64,000 nt of DNA, taken from positions 61,543,431 through 61,607,430 of the forward strand of contig CM069442.1 of the NCBI GenBank assembly GCA_035610835.1, written 5' to 3'. The notes beneath the pieces were generated by a model that was not told the origin of the DNA, searched no databases, and saw only the letters and a list, made by a program, of their open reading frames with translations. This document shows, piece by piece, positions 46,101 through 48,090 of this stretch (within the stretch, counting starts at the first letter, position 1; every line of letters starts with the position of its first letter). A program made the position numbers and the translations under genes. This DNA comes from Ophiura sarsii (lineage: Eukaryota > Echinodermata > Ophiuroidea > Amphilepidida > Ophiuridae).

Positions 46101-46180
46101 AAGACCAGCTGCTGTCGTCTGAATATCACGACTTCTCTGAATCAGACAGTGAGAATGATGTTATGTTTAACCGTACGTGA
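3948..46180 (+). CDS. CPD: Carboxypeptidase D, multidomain, 3'-partial gene (24 exons seen)
   Basis: Membrane-bound M14 metallocarboxypeptidase that removes C-terminal Arg/Lys from processing intermediates in the trans-Golgi network. Exons: 3948-4090, 5425-5594, 15239-15327, 15969-16157, 16857-17048, 18009-18286, 18905-19007, 19625-19767, 20344-20510, 21324-21763, 22452-22621, 26977-27074, 28029-28263, 34730-34838, 35270-35472, 36134-36255, 38526-38721, 39977-40118, 41181-41333, 42162-42272, 42848-42912, 43545-43676, 44983-45274, 45936-46180. All junctions are GT...AG and the frame is unbroken for ~1,394 codons. Order: end of domain A with its transthyretin-like module, active domain B, inactive domain C, partly degenerate domain D, transmembrane helix, acidic tail. 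Vertebrate CPD has three domains; this gene has at least four, as I recall for Aplysia CPD. The N-terminus is outside the window. Identity is sure; minor splice variants are not excluded. Confidence 0.93.
4144..4174. repeat. Poly(G) tract, 31 G
   Basis: Uninterrupted run of G between the first and second tandem copies of the domain A exon. The equivalent interval after copy 2 has no such run, so it expanded after the duplication or mediated it. Confidence 0.9.
4195..4454 (+). pseudogene. Two tandem degenerate copies of the domain A exon
   Basis: Copy 2 (about 4195-4300) still reads [17 protein letters not shown]...AYMEL in frame and ends with an intact donor gtaagtct at 4301. It has lost about 15 bases at its 5' side and has only a weak acceptor (ttacacag). 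Copy 3 (about 4366-4454) keeps TTTGAGGCCATAGTTGAG and a donor-like gtatgtgt but is frameshifted. The intron sequence ATAAAGATACAGGGTG follows each copy, so the unit was exon end plus donor plus intron. Copy 2 might act as an alternative exon end; copy 3 looks dead. Confidence 0.8.
4617..4995. repeat. MITE with TTACCAGGGCTGTCAGA ends
   Basis: The terminal sequence at 4618-4634 is repeated inverted (TCTGACGGCCCTGGTTA) at 4979-4995. It contains poly(G), poly(C) of 24 bases at 4815-4838 and a CGCACCCCC motif near both ends. Non-coding, inside a CPD intron. Confidence 0.6.
5095..5150 (+). repeat. Possible tRNA-derived SINE remnant
   Basis: CAGGTTCGATTCCTGG matches a Pol III B box (GGTTCGANTCC) in a short T-arm-like hairpin, preceded by the A-box-like TGGTGTAGAGACAGG. 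No full tRNA cloverleaf can be drawn, so a decayed SINE head is more likely than a tRNA gene. Confidence 0.35.
5425..5594 (+). CDS. CPD: CPD exon: domain A transthyretin-like module
   Basis: Encodes [11 protein letters not shown]... to ISAAAEG, the start of the beta-sandwich (transthyretin-like) module that follows each M14B carboxypeptidase domain, including [13 protein letters not shown]. Acceptor ...ctacag, donor gtaggtgc, ends in phase 2. It aligns with the exons at 20344 and 44983. Confidence 0.92.
5827..6194. repeat. Foldback MITE, ~368 bp
   Basis: Long imperfect palindrome: TAAAGGCATAGTATGTGATC at the left end against AGATCACATAATATACCTTT at the right, with a second matched pair (CTCAAAATCATGGTTTTAG / CTAAAACCATGATTTTGA) round the centre near 6010. 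No coding capacity. Confidence 0.75.
6739..6929. repeat. MITE with GGCCTGAAAAAATGT ends, copy 1
   Basis: Ends TTGGTCAGCATGGCCTGAAAA and TTTTCAGCCTGTGTTGGTCAG are inverted. Inside is a short tandem of TTTCCCTCCAAATGC (three variants, 6788-6880). A related copy is at 7225-7420. Confidence 0.5.
7225..7420. repeat. MITE with GGCCTGAAAAAATGT ends, copy 2
   Basis: AGAGTCTCTCACCAGGCT at the left is inverted against TTCAGGCCTGGTCTCTCACT at the right; the interior carries GGTGGGAAATTTG-type words like the copy at 6739. Non-coding. Confidence 0.45.
8339..11245. mobile_element. 2.9-kb non-autonomous element with internal 17-bp motif array
   Basis: A 25-bp sequence beginning TGGCTCATTCCATGAAG (8339-8363) is repeated perfectly in inverted orientation at 11221-11245. 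Between them about a dozen copies of GATGCTACATGGACACC or clear variants occur in both orientations: + at 8535, 8901, 9091, 10083, 10265, 10455, 10474, 10618, 10806; - at 9913, 10099 and 10837. The pair at 10083/10099 forms a perfect palindrome. No transposase-like ORF is visible. The motif spacing resembles internal transposase-binding sites of a DNA transposon, but the superfamily is unknown and no clear target-site duplication was seen. Confidence 0.7.
13209..13417. repeat. MITE with ACAGGGTGTCCC ends
   Basis: TACAGGGTGTCCCAAAAAGA... is inverted at the right end (TCTTTTTGGGACACCCTGTA), with matching out to CATGTGCACA. The ~210-bp body carries TTGACCATTTTATTGACCA. Ends of this kind recur at 28504/34440 and 50709/50987, probably as related families. 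Confidence 0.75.
14140..14650. repeat. ~0.5-kb non-autonomous element, TAGTGCTG ends
   Basis: TAGTGCTGTTATCGA at 14140 is matched by TCGATACCAGCACTA ending at 14650. The interior includes several inverted words (CGATCACG, GATCGGTACC) and no conserved ORF; the small opposed ORFs at 14388-14648 are palindrome artefacts. Confidence 0.6.
15239..15327 (+). CDS. CPD: CPD exon: end of domain A transthyretin-like module
   Basis: Completes the previous Gly and encodes [20 protein letters not shown] and on to RQT, the last strands of the module and the linker to domain B. Acceptor ...gcttcag, donor gtaggtta, ends in phase 1. A 9.6-kb intron separates it from the preceding exon, yet the phase (2 then 1) is maintained. 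Confidence 0.88.
15969..16157 (+). CDS. CPD: CPD exon: start of carboxypeptidase domain B
   Basis: Encodes [20 protein letters not shown]... then [20 protein letters not shown], the typical first helix and strand ([17 protein letters not shown]) of an M14B domain. Acceptor ...tttccag, donor gttggtac, ends in phase 1. Confidence 0.92.
16857..17048 (+). CDS. CPD: CPD exon: domain B zinc-binding HxxE
   Basis: Encodes [20 protein letters not shown], holding the first two zinc ligands (His and Glu of HGNE), and later [12 protein letters not shown] with the NPDG substrate-pocket motif. Acceptor ...ttgcag, donor gtaggttg, ends in phase 1. Confidence 0.95.
17117..17388. repeat. Foldback MITE, AGGCTATATTAAAAAAATC ends
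   Basis: The end at 17117-17135 is inverted at 17371-17388 (GATTTTTTAATATAGCCT). About 270 bp, non-coding, in the intron after the HxxE exon. Confidence 0.65.
17601..17840. repeat. Foldback MITE, TGTTTCAGTGC ends
   Basis: GTTTCAGTGCTAAGTCACTT with TTGCTTGAGAATGTGGTGAG at the left is mirrored by CTCCTCACATTCTCAAGCAA and GTGACCGGGCACTGAAAC at the right, about 40 bp of imperfect TIR. Confidence 0.7.
18009..18286 (+). CDS. CPD: CPD exon: domain B active-site core
   Basis: Encodes [20 protein letters not shown] and FPDQYF (substrate-binding Asn-Arg pair of DLNRNFPD), then [19 protein letters not shown] with the third zinc ligand His in LHGG. Acceptor ...cttcacag, donor gtaagtac, ends in phase 0. 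All key residues of an active M14 enzyme are present. Confidence 0.95.
18905..19007 (+). CDS. CPD: CPD exon: domain B, MHLGHPCP segment
   Basis: Encodes [20 protein letters not shown] and [15 protein letters not shown]. Acceptor ...ctgatcag, donor gtaagtag, ends in phase 1. Decayed tandem copies of this exon with its donor follow in the intron (19008-19570). Confidence 0.93.
19008..19570 (+). pseudogene. Decayed tandem copies of the preceding CPD exon
   Basis: The sequence around the exon end (GGAGCTGCCTGGTATAACAT, then GGTAAGTAGCTATACCACAA) recurs in decayed form near 19050-19120, 19135-19230, 19337-19400 and 19440-19570. The copy at 19135-19230 preserves the line from the exon's CCTGTCCAAAGCTC through GGAGCTGCC to a good donor at 19208, but contains an in-frame TAG and no acceptor. 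Spacing between GCTATACCACAATGCA words is about 90, 110, 180 and 70 bp. Probably non-functional. Confidence 0.75.
19625..19767 (+). CDS. CPD: CPD exon: domain B catalytic Glu
   Basis: Encodes [26 protein letters not shown] and continues to KLIQQ. The Glu of LELGC is the general base of the family. Acceptor ...tttttcag, donor gtatgaaa, ends in phase 0. Equivalent to the exon at 3948. Confidence 0.95.
20344..20510 (+). CDS. CPD: CPD exon: domain B transthyretin-like module
   Basis: Encodes [20 protein letters not shown]... [15 protein letters not shown]...FAKG. Acceptor ...ccaacag, donor gtaagttg, ends in phase 2, like the homologous exon at 5425. Confidence 0.93.
21324..21763 (+). CDS. CPD: CPD exon: linker and start of degenerate domain C
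   Basis: The longest exon. It finishes the domain B module ([20 protein letters not shown]), crosses a Ser/Pro-rich linker and starts domain C. The zinc motif HGNE is replaced by HGSQ in [20 protein letters not shown], so the Glu ligand is lost. Acceptor ...tctattag, donor gtaggtat, ends in phase 1. Domain C of vertebrate CPD is also enzymatically inactive. Confidence 0.94.
22113..22358. repeat. MITE with TTAACACTTTCCA ends, copy 1
   Basis: TTAACACTTTCCACACAGC against CACGTGGAAAGTGTTAA, ~246 bp. It is the reverse-oriented relative of 41845-42091: both share GAATTTCATTACCATATTT-like and TACTAGGCATGTT words. Confidence 0.75.
22452..22621 (+). CDS. CPD: CPD exon: domain C middle
   Basis: Encodes [36 protein letters not shown] (NPDG replaced by DIDG) and SFSLDRQS where DLNRNF would stand, so the Asn-Arg substrate pair is lost. 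Acceptor ...attacag, donor gtaagtgt, ends in phase 0. Confidence 0.92.
22928..23973. mobile_element. ~1.05-kb non-autonomous element, TGTGTTTTGAACTC ends
   Basis: TGTGTTTTGAACTCACCACC at 22928 is inverted at 23953-23973 with one mismatch (20 of 21). The interior has a GGTGGCGGTGGC patch at 23146-23170 and no conserved ORF. It lies in the 4.4-kb intron of domain C. Confidence 0.6.
23974..26214. other. Intron stretch with a CpG-richer patch
   Basis: About 24430-25600 has clearly more CpG than the surrounding AT-rich intron (for example ACGCGGACGCACAGCGC at 24503 and CACGACTACTCGCGGC at 24665). At 25950-26000 lie two ATTGGTC (inverted CCAAT) words about 45 bp apart. No exon, start codon context or conserved protein is recognisable. 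It could be an internal promoter or an unrecognised element. Confidence 0.3.
26215..26389. repeat. 175-bp near-perfect hairpin with GC-rich tip
   Basis: The left arm (26215-26291, includes CTAAGGTTCTTGTTTGAAAT) pairs with 26313-26389 with only a few mismatches over about 77 bp. The loop TCGGGGGCGTGCCGCCCC is itself palindromic. Non-coding. Confidence 0.85.
26977..27074 (+). CDS. CPD: CPD exon: domain C, third zinc ligand region
   Basis: Encodes [32 protein letters not shown]. The third zinc-ligand His of LHGG is Glu here (VESGG). Acceptor ...cctgtag, donor gtaattat, ends in phase 2. Confidence 0.9.
27604..27766 (+). repeat. Repeat family shared with 36668-37133, copy 1
   Basis: GGTTGACCTTGCGTAAAAGT ... 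CCAAAACGG ... GACATCC ... CTCTGATTG ... CATGCGCAGTAAGCTCATTG has the same order of blocks as 36668-37133, which carries an extra ~300-bp insertion. Confidence 0.6.
28029..28263 (+). CDS. CPD: CPD exon: domain C
   Basis: Encodes [20 protein letters not shown]..., [14 protein letters not shown] and [15 protein letters not shown]. It corresponds to two separate exons in domains B and D. Acceptor ...caactag, donor gtaaggat, ends in phase 0. The following intron holds the DIRS insertion. Confidence 0.92.
28296..28470 (-). repeat. MITE family M copy (CTATAGTTTGATCAGTTC type)
   Basis: The reverse strand reads TTTTCTAAATTGGTGAAGCC, TCCTTACAGCAGCGAATGAA and GACGCGGGCAAG, closely matching 51946-52152. 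Confidence 0.6.
28504..28726. repeat. Left arm of an interrupted foldback element
   Basis: ACAGGGTGGTTCAATAAAAC through GTACTGATTTCGCGACG is the inverted counterpart of 34214-34440. TA dinucleotides flank both outer ends (TA before CAGGGTGG, TA after CCACCCTG). The DIRS element lies between the arms. Confidence 0.85.
29083..29190. repeat. DIRS internal complementary region
   Basis: Its first ~76 bp (CATTTTACTCCTCCACTACC onward) are the reverse complement of the 28844-28925 terminus; its last ~30 bp (TTTCGAAATACGTGTATTTC) are complementary to the other terminus at 33862-33890. The two halves join at TTACTATTTTATTTC. Confidence 0.85.
29400..30377 (-). CDS. DIRS tyrosine recombinase, 325 aa
   Basis: Integrates the circular DNA intermediate of the element. 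After an N-terminal SAM-like helical region ([20 protein letters not shown] near residues 28-47) it shows the catalytic set of the lambda-integrase family: Arg in [14 protein letters not shown] (about residue 160), [10 protein letters not shown] (His-x-x-Arg, about 272), then [15 protein letters not shown] with the nucleophile Tyr (about 307). The start overlaps the RT-RNase H ORF by 172 bp in another frame, as is usual in DIRS. No stop or frameshift seen. Family assignment is firm; activity is not shown. Confidence 0.92.
   Translation of the reverse strand: MLQVVRKSLEDQGVPEEAMYIIQQSWRESTSKQYQVYIRRWVDFCSRRCINSLQTDVGPVLTFLTEQFHQFKLSYSAMNTARCALSTFIIVPGGHTIGTHPMVSRFIRGVFTLRPTRPRYAEVWDVSVVLKVLKNLSPLKDLGLRDLTLKLTMLMALTTAQRAQTLHKLNLSNITVNEDCITFYVNDLLKHSRPGNVGHIMKFKAYVPDTRLCVYTVLKHYMCVTKDLRGEEQQLLISFRKPHQKVTKDTVSNWLKRIIKQAGVDVSVFKSHSTRAAASSAADKRNIPMGDILAAAGWSSEKTFQLYYNKPVAKESNFASAVLQE
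30206..32239 (-). CDS. DIRS reverse transcriptase-RNase H, 677 aa
   Basis: Copies the element RNA. RT motifs in order: [49 protein letters not shown] and the catalytic GYIDDTLI (about residue 205). RNase H follows with [33 protein letters not shown] and IIADHKSR. The C-terminal block [19 protein letters not shown] ... [13 protein letters not shown] is typical of DIRS-group elements. All catalytic Asp/Glu positions that I can recognise are kept. The first Met used here is a guess; translation may start upstream or by frameshifting from gag. Confidence 0.92.
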   Translation of the reverse strand: MIGGRLKSCINEWYKYTSDPSIIEAVQGYRLQFIDDMPPIQVVKPHPYKLSEIETREIDDEIMSLLQKQVIEPTIPEQGDFWSNIFSRPKKDGGRRMILDLSKLNLSLTYHHFKMDTFVVAQKLVSPNCYMTSIDLKDAYYSVPIAIEHRKYLKFAWNGKLYQYRALPNGLSSAPRLFTKILKAPFAKIRSLGYCVIGYIDDTLIIAPNKSEAEKAVQFTAAVLSELGFIIHPIKSIFKPTQEISYLGFVINSCNMTVTLSPAKRADIKEKCSALSRKLRPTIRQVAEVIGKIVASFSAVQYGKLHYRGLEMAKIRGLRVSHGKFEGKVELGKRARDDLEWWISNIEKETMLTHLQLPDPQIQLETDASGLGWGGTDGNEQIGSRWNAHELILFKQHGINLMELLAVSLNVRAFCKHAKGVHVHVKCDNKTTVTYINNMGGTKSVVCNILAKELWQWCNDRIIWLSASYLPGIENIIADHKSRKFQDQTEWMLDVDVFHKLVKMHGQPEIDLFASRLNRQLPKYISWKPDPDAVATDAFSINWGKYFFYAFPPFCLITACLQKIEANEADGIMVVPRWPTQPWFAKLLHMLISEPIVLPKGVVSQPVSGITHPLHDNLRILCCRLSGNPLKTKEFRRRLCTSYSSHGENLHPNNIRSTLDDGLTFVAEGVLIRCKRM
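32284..33651 (-). CDS. DIRS gag-like ORF, 455 aa
   Basis: Putative nucleocapsid protein. The N-terminal third is low complexity (Lys/Asn/Glu-rich with a [20 protein letters not shown] coiled-coil), the middle holds [20 protein letters not shown], and the C-terminus is Arg/Gly/Gln-rich ([21 protein letters not shown]), suiting RNA binding. There is no CCHC zinc knuckle, as usual for DIRS. Met at residue 21 (MNVGTERG) is an alternative start. The function is inferred from position and composition. Confidence 0.75.
   Translation of the reverse strand: MRYFGRCLLSNLALPNSAVTMNVGTERGTEASTRSTANNIEDNKANNKKDEAKMSGKSGKVNPDKSSKTNVNTEAGQAQGQSANKAKPKANKVKKNSRLDGIEKLLMQMHRDNREQRKEMDARLEKLEKTDYQGMPYDNDGEGSSGQYEGYGYYNNQYGDQANSNSNEHQDDEQASEPADDNISGSDLIPDTNAKDASSVQIDPKKKITLGFASKFVDVEEVGPPVDETMAKELDDMLSRKLQDSKIADCLAQYLTPSNLPRLKTPKVNPPIWETLSPKTKSFDVRLQRVQTSLNRGLCAFVHSIDGTPSPEQEQAMALMCNANYELNVARKDHIKPELNSAFAHLCKKPTGIDSLFGDDLQKYVKDISDEKKAVMACTKPWKKNYGSGPNYRGQRFQPYMRYNNPRRGQNRSFLGNRGGQNQAYYPQYQRQQGSSFQRGRGRGKAPSTVTRPSQ
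34015..34212. repeat. Diverged extra copy of the foldback right arm
   Basis: CCATGGACAAAGAG ... CAAATAGCTATCATTTTGC ... GATTTTCAGCATAGATGGCC ... GTTTTATTGAACCACACTGG parallels 34214-34440 in the same direction, giving a tandem pair of arms of ~200-225 bp. Confidence 0.65.
34214..34440. repeat. Right arm of the interrupted foldback element
   Basis: CGTCGCGAAATCAGTACCCG through CATTCTATTGAACCACCCTG is the inverted match of 28504-28726. Together the arms define an element that existed before the DIRS insertion. Confidence 0.85.
34730..34838 (+). CDS. CPD: CPD exon: domain C, catalytic Glu position lost
   Basis: Encodes [20 protein letters not shown] ... HLVHQ. The catalytic Glu of the EL/EV-C-C-KYP motif is His here (AHVTCCHYP). 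Acceptor ...attttcag, donor gtaagaat, ends in phase 1. The preceding intron is 6.5 kb because of the DIRS insertion. Confidence 0.9.
35270..35472 (+). CDS. CPD: CPD exon: domain C transthyretin-like module
   Basis: Encodes [20 protein letters not shown] ... [20 protein letters not shown] ... VLPDQ. Acceptor ...catcacag, donor gtacaaaa, ends in phase 0. The two exons seen for this module in domain A are fused into one here. Confidence 0.9.
35573..35650 (+). repeat. MITE family M, truncated copy
   Basis: ACTATAGTTTAATCAGTTCC AAATTGGCGAGAAATAT and the following TTTTTATCTCT match the left end at 60200; the rest of the element is missing and a short AAGTAAAGTAAAG run follows. Confidence 0.55.
36134..36255 (+). 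CDS. CPD: CPD exon: start of carboxypeptidase domain D
   Basis: Encodes [40 protein letters not shown], the first helix of a fourth carboxypeptidase domain (YHDYNQM aligns with HHHYTEM of domain B). Acceptor ...attacag just after a run of 15 C, donor gtgagtgt, ends in phase 2. Confidence 0.9.
36668..37133 (+). repeat. Repeat family shared with 27604-27766, copy 2
   Basis: Starts GTTTGACCTTGCATGAAAGT and ends GGCATGCGCAGTGAGCTGATTG like the copy in the domain C intron, with ~300 bp more between the shared blocks. Confidence 0.55.
37197..37472 (+). repeat. Diverged direct duplication, ~175-bp period
   Basis: GATTAGATGGTCATGAATAG ... TGTTTATTATGGAATT ... CATACAACCAAACACTGGGTG recurs as GATTAGATGTTCATGAATAG ... 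TGTTTATCATGGAATT ... CATACAACTAAACACTAGCTG. Confidence 0.65.
37486..38028 (-). repeat. Dispersed repeat X, copy 2 (inverted)
   Basis: Runs from AATTCTTAAACAGCTAAG to ACAATACATTTATTCTCT, the reverse orientation of the copy at 1957. It contains the full hairpin with ~80-bp arms round GCCTGCGGCGTCGTTGTTC. The best preserved of the three copies. Confidence 0.8.
38180..38306 (+). mobile_element. 3' tail of a truncated non-LTR (LINE) element
   Basis: GTACAGCGCATCGAAAATTT, TGTATTATGCGCTTAACAAATG and a terminal (TTA)n run match the usual 3' end of CR1/L2-type LINEs. The 5' part is missing. Confidence 0.55.
38526..38721 (+). CDS. CPD: CPD exon: domain D HxxE region
   Basis: Encodes [20 protein letters not shown], then [20 protein letters not shown], keeping the His and Glu zinc ligands of HGNE. 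Acceptor ...tttcacag, donor gtaaatgt, ends in phase 0. Confidence 0.94.
38771..38963. repeat. Small foldback element
   Basis: GAATAAAATATATTTTGTAG CTGTTTTGCTATA is inverted at 38929-38963 (TATAGCAAAACAGCTACAAG CTATATTTTATTC), about 34 bp of TIR round ~125 bp. Confidence 0.7.
39977..40118 (+). CDS. CPD: CPD exon: domain D NPDG region
   Basis: Encodes [20 protein letters not shown] ... [15 protein letters not shown] is kept; DLNRNF has become DLDRDF, so the substrate-binding Asn is Asp. Acceptor ...cttatcag, donor gtaagatt, ends in phase 1. Confidence 0.93.
40322..40850 (-). pseudogene. 5'-truncated LINE fragment with reverse transcriptase C-terminus
   Basis: On the - strand an open stretch (about 40850-40531) ends in [20 protein letters not shown] and [15 protein letters not shown], the hallmark end of the reverse-transcriptase protein of CR1/L2-type LINEs. 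It is followed by a 3' UTR with GAGCGCT and a (TTA)n tail at about 40320-40340. The rest of the element is absent. It lies in a CPD intron, antisense. Confidence 0.75.
41181..41333 (+). CDS. CPD: CPD exon: domain D, third zinc ligand replaced
   Basis: Encodes [46 protein letters not shown]. The zinc-ligand His of LHGG is Tyr (LYGG). Acceptor ...tttcctag, donor gtaagtta, ends in phase 1. Confidence 0.93.
41845..42091. repeat. MITE with TTAACACTTTCCA ends, copy 2
   Basis: TTAACACTTTCCATGCGGC is inverted at 42073-42091 (GCCGCATGGAAAGTGTTAA). A 19-bp perfect TIR; same family as 22113-22358 but in the opposite orientation. Confidence 0.8.
42162..42272 (+). CDS. CPD: CPD exon: domain [10 protein letters not shown] segment
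   Basis: Encodes [37 protein letters not shown]. Acceptor ...actattag, donor gtaagtta, ends in phase 1. Domain D has an extra intron here compared with domain B. Confidence 0.92.
42848..42912 (+). CDS. CPD: CPD short exon: domain D
   Basis: A 65-bp exon encoding [22 protein letters not shown], aligned with [19 protein letters not shown] of domain B. Acceptor ...tattttag, donor gtaaagtc, ends in phase 0. Confidence 0.9.
43545..43676 (+). CDS. CPD: CPD exon: domain D catalytic Glu (first donor)
   Basis: Encodes [44 protein letters not shown]; the catalytic Glu of VEVGCC is kept. Acceptor ...cccaccag. The end given is the first of ten equal donors (gtacgttt at 43677); use of any later donor would lengthen the exon in frame by multiples of 35 residues. 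Confidence 0.9.
43590..44690 (+). repeat. 105-bp tandem array made from exon end + donor
   Basis: Ten full units end at CAG|GTA donors at 43677, 43782, 43887, 43992, 44097, 44202, 44307, 44412, 44517 and 44622; an 11th unit breaks off near 44680. Each unit is ~87 bp of coding sequence ([20 protein letters not shown] ... MINQ) plus 18 bp that was intron (GTACGTTTAGGGTTAGCC). 105 is divisible by 3 and the array is open throughout, ending at a stop at 44751. Units 3, 6 and 9 share TGCAAGTACCC and CCCTTAAAC, giving a 315-bp higher-order period. Confidence 0.95.
44983..45274 (+). CDS. CPD: CPD exon: domain D transthyretin-like module and start of membrane helix
   Basis: Encodes [20 protein letters not shown] ... 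[28 protein letters not shown] ... [10 protein letters not shown], then [14 protein letters not shown], the start of the transmembrane segment. Acceptor ...atatacag, donor gtgagttt, ends in phase 1. Its last ~34 bp and the following intron are duplicated just downstream. Confidence 0.94.
45241..45799 (+). repeat. Tandem duplication (~276 bp x 2) of exon end, donor and intron
   Basis: GGATTGCCACCGGTCATTTT at 45241 (coding GLPPVIF) recurs at 45517 with the same donor GACAGGTGAGTTTTAGCC and nearly the same ~230 bp of intron, each ending in a poly(C) run (45502-45512 and 45776-45794). The two copies differ at few positions, so the event is recent. The second copy has no acceptor and should be inert intron. 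Confidence 0.92.
45936..46180 (+). CDS. CPD: CPD last exon: membrane helix and cytoplasmic tail
   Basis: Encodes [20 protein letters not shown], finishing the helix, and a ~57-residue tail: [18 protein letters not shown] ... [29 protein letters not shown], stop TGA. The [15 protein letters not shown] block matches in kind the acidic, casein-kinase-2-like TGN-sorting cluster of vertebrate CPD tails. Acceptor ...catcccag. Confidence 0.93.
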
Positions 46181-46284
46181 TGATGTAGGGTGTTTTTGTA
46201 GGAACTTTTATATATATGTTGAGAATTTTTAACCCTGTGAGCATAGACTTGTTTTGATTGGTGGTTATGTAGAAGGGGTATTTG

Positions 46285-46766
46285 GAGAATAAAGGTATTG
46301 TTTGAAGACCTGTGTTATTGTCTGACATAAATGCGTACGGTAGTAGTATTTTAAGTGAAACAACTGTGGCGGAGTTGTTCTACGGTCCAAAAAAAATACC
46401 TTTATTCTCATTTTTTAACAGTTATACTTTAGACATATATCTAATTAAATGATTAATTGCCCACATTTGTCAACTTTTACCCCTATATCGAATAACCTAA
46501 AAACATTCCATCCAATCCTGTGCGGTGAGTACGCCATGCATGGCATATTGCGCTGCACAAGCATGCAGAAGAGGTGCAGTAAGACGCACTGCAGAAGTGT
46601 GCATTATGGAACAAAACTATAGTTACCACACAATGCACGAGGGTAGTCGCACGCTTATTATTTTAAGCTTCGCCTACTCGATTAATATTGTCTCGTGTAA
46701 ATGTTGAAACAGTTTCTCTGAGAACCAAAGAGGATTGACCACATTTTCTTAGCTGTTTAAGAATGT
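46285..46766 (+). repeat. Dispersed repeat X, copy 3
   Basis: GGAGAATAAAGGTATTG through CTTAGCTGTTTAAGAATG; the hairpin is shortened and the 3' half diverged compared with 1957 and 37486. Its AATAAA (46289-46294) lies 109 bases after the CPD stop codon and could serve as the polyadenylation signal. Confidence 0.75.
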
Positions 46767-47126
46767 TTATTTGAGCCAGTCAGAAGCATTGTAAGAATGG
46801 TAGGGCTGAAGAAGGATTCAGCTTTAAAAAGATTAAAAAGCTCTCTTCTGATTGGATAATTTCCATGCTATACACTCATATAGCAATAGACATTTCCTAC
46901 AGTGTACTCCATGTCACTGCAAATATTCTTGTAAACATCCTCATAGAATTTTTTGTACTAAGGCAACAAAAAACCACCCTGTTCTATGGGCCCCAACCGA
47001 CCTAAGCAATGAAAATAATTGCAGTCCTGGTACAGAAATGATGCACCTGACTAAAATGCTCTGATATTACTCCACAACTTGCTGCTGCGAGGTCACATTG
47101 AGTATAGTCAGCTTAGTAAGCAAAAT

Positions 47127-47375
47127 ATCGGGCTCGGAAACAAAAGGCCTCATCTCCATTTTTTCAAAAATGAGATTTATGGTATCAAAATGTTCAGAAA
47201 GAAATTCTCTTTCCAGAAACACAGCCGTATCGCCATAACACAACCCCTTTCAAAGTTATAGCCAATATCACAAGGCCTCATCTCTATCTCCCCAATGTGT
47301 TTAAAAATCTTCAATAGTCTTTTTCTCAAAATGGTCAAAATGGAGATAAGGCCTTTTTTTTCTGAGCCCTAGATA
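47127..47375. repeat. Foldback MITE, ATCGGGCTCGG ends
   Basis: GGGCTCGGAAACAAAAGGCC TCATCTCCATTTT is inverted at the right end (AAAATGGAGATAAGGCC ... CTGAGCCCTAGAT). GGCCTCATCTC also recurs internally at 47273. Confidence 0.65.
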
Positions 47376-47821
47376 TCATAGTCAAACAAAGTCAGTATTG
47401 CACAAAGGGGTTAATTACCGGACACACCTTAATCCTCAATAGTGTTGCCAAACTTGAATCTTGATTATTGAGCCAAATTGGGCTCGTTTTGAAGACTTAA
47501 GCAAACATTGTTGATGCATTGCATTATGTGAAGCATTATTGTCAATGTGTGACCAACTCTATACTAATTCTGGACCAGTTTGACCAGTCTTGAGATCGGC
47601 CCTTTCTTCAACAGTGTTAGGCCAACTCGGTTGCTAACAAATTTAGTCAATTTTACAACTGTATTATGCTCTCTCTCAATTAGAATATTTCTCTCTCAGG
47701 GTAATTACTAATAATATCAAATAAATTAGACATGAATTTGATAGAAGCAACATTCCACATTCCACAAAAGCCTTCCAATTCTGAATTCAATATTTTCCTA
47801 GTTCTGCTTAGAAACAGAATG

Positions 47822-48090
47822 GGTCATATATGTGATGCAGCACATCAAAAGGGAGGACTTTTCAGGTCAATTTTGAGTTTATTACATGTGCTCTCAAAGC
47901 ATCATCTAAGCTTTAAAATGACACAAAATTTATAAAAATTTATCCAAGGCATTCAGATTTTACGAGTGTAAATGACTCCTAAATTCCTATTATTGTCTTG
48001 ATTTTTTTCTGTCTGTTTTCATCTATATCTTGAAAAACATGCAGCCGCAAAGTCCCCTCTTTTGATGTGCTGCATCACATATATTTATGT
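47822..48090. repeat. Foldback MITE, ATATGTGATGCAGCACATC ends
   Basis: CATATATGTGATGCAGCACA TCAAAAGGGAGGACT is inverted at 48051-48084, ~36-bp arms with few mismatches; ~270 bp in total. Confidence 0.65.
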
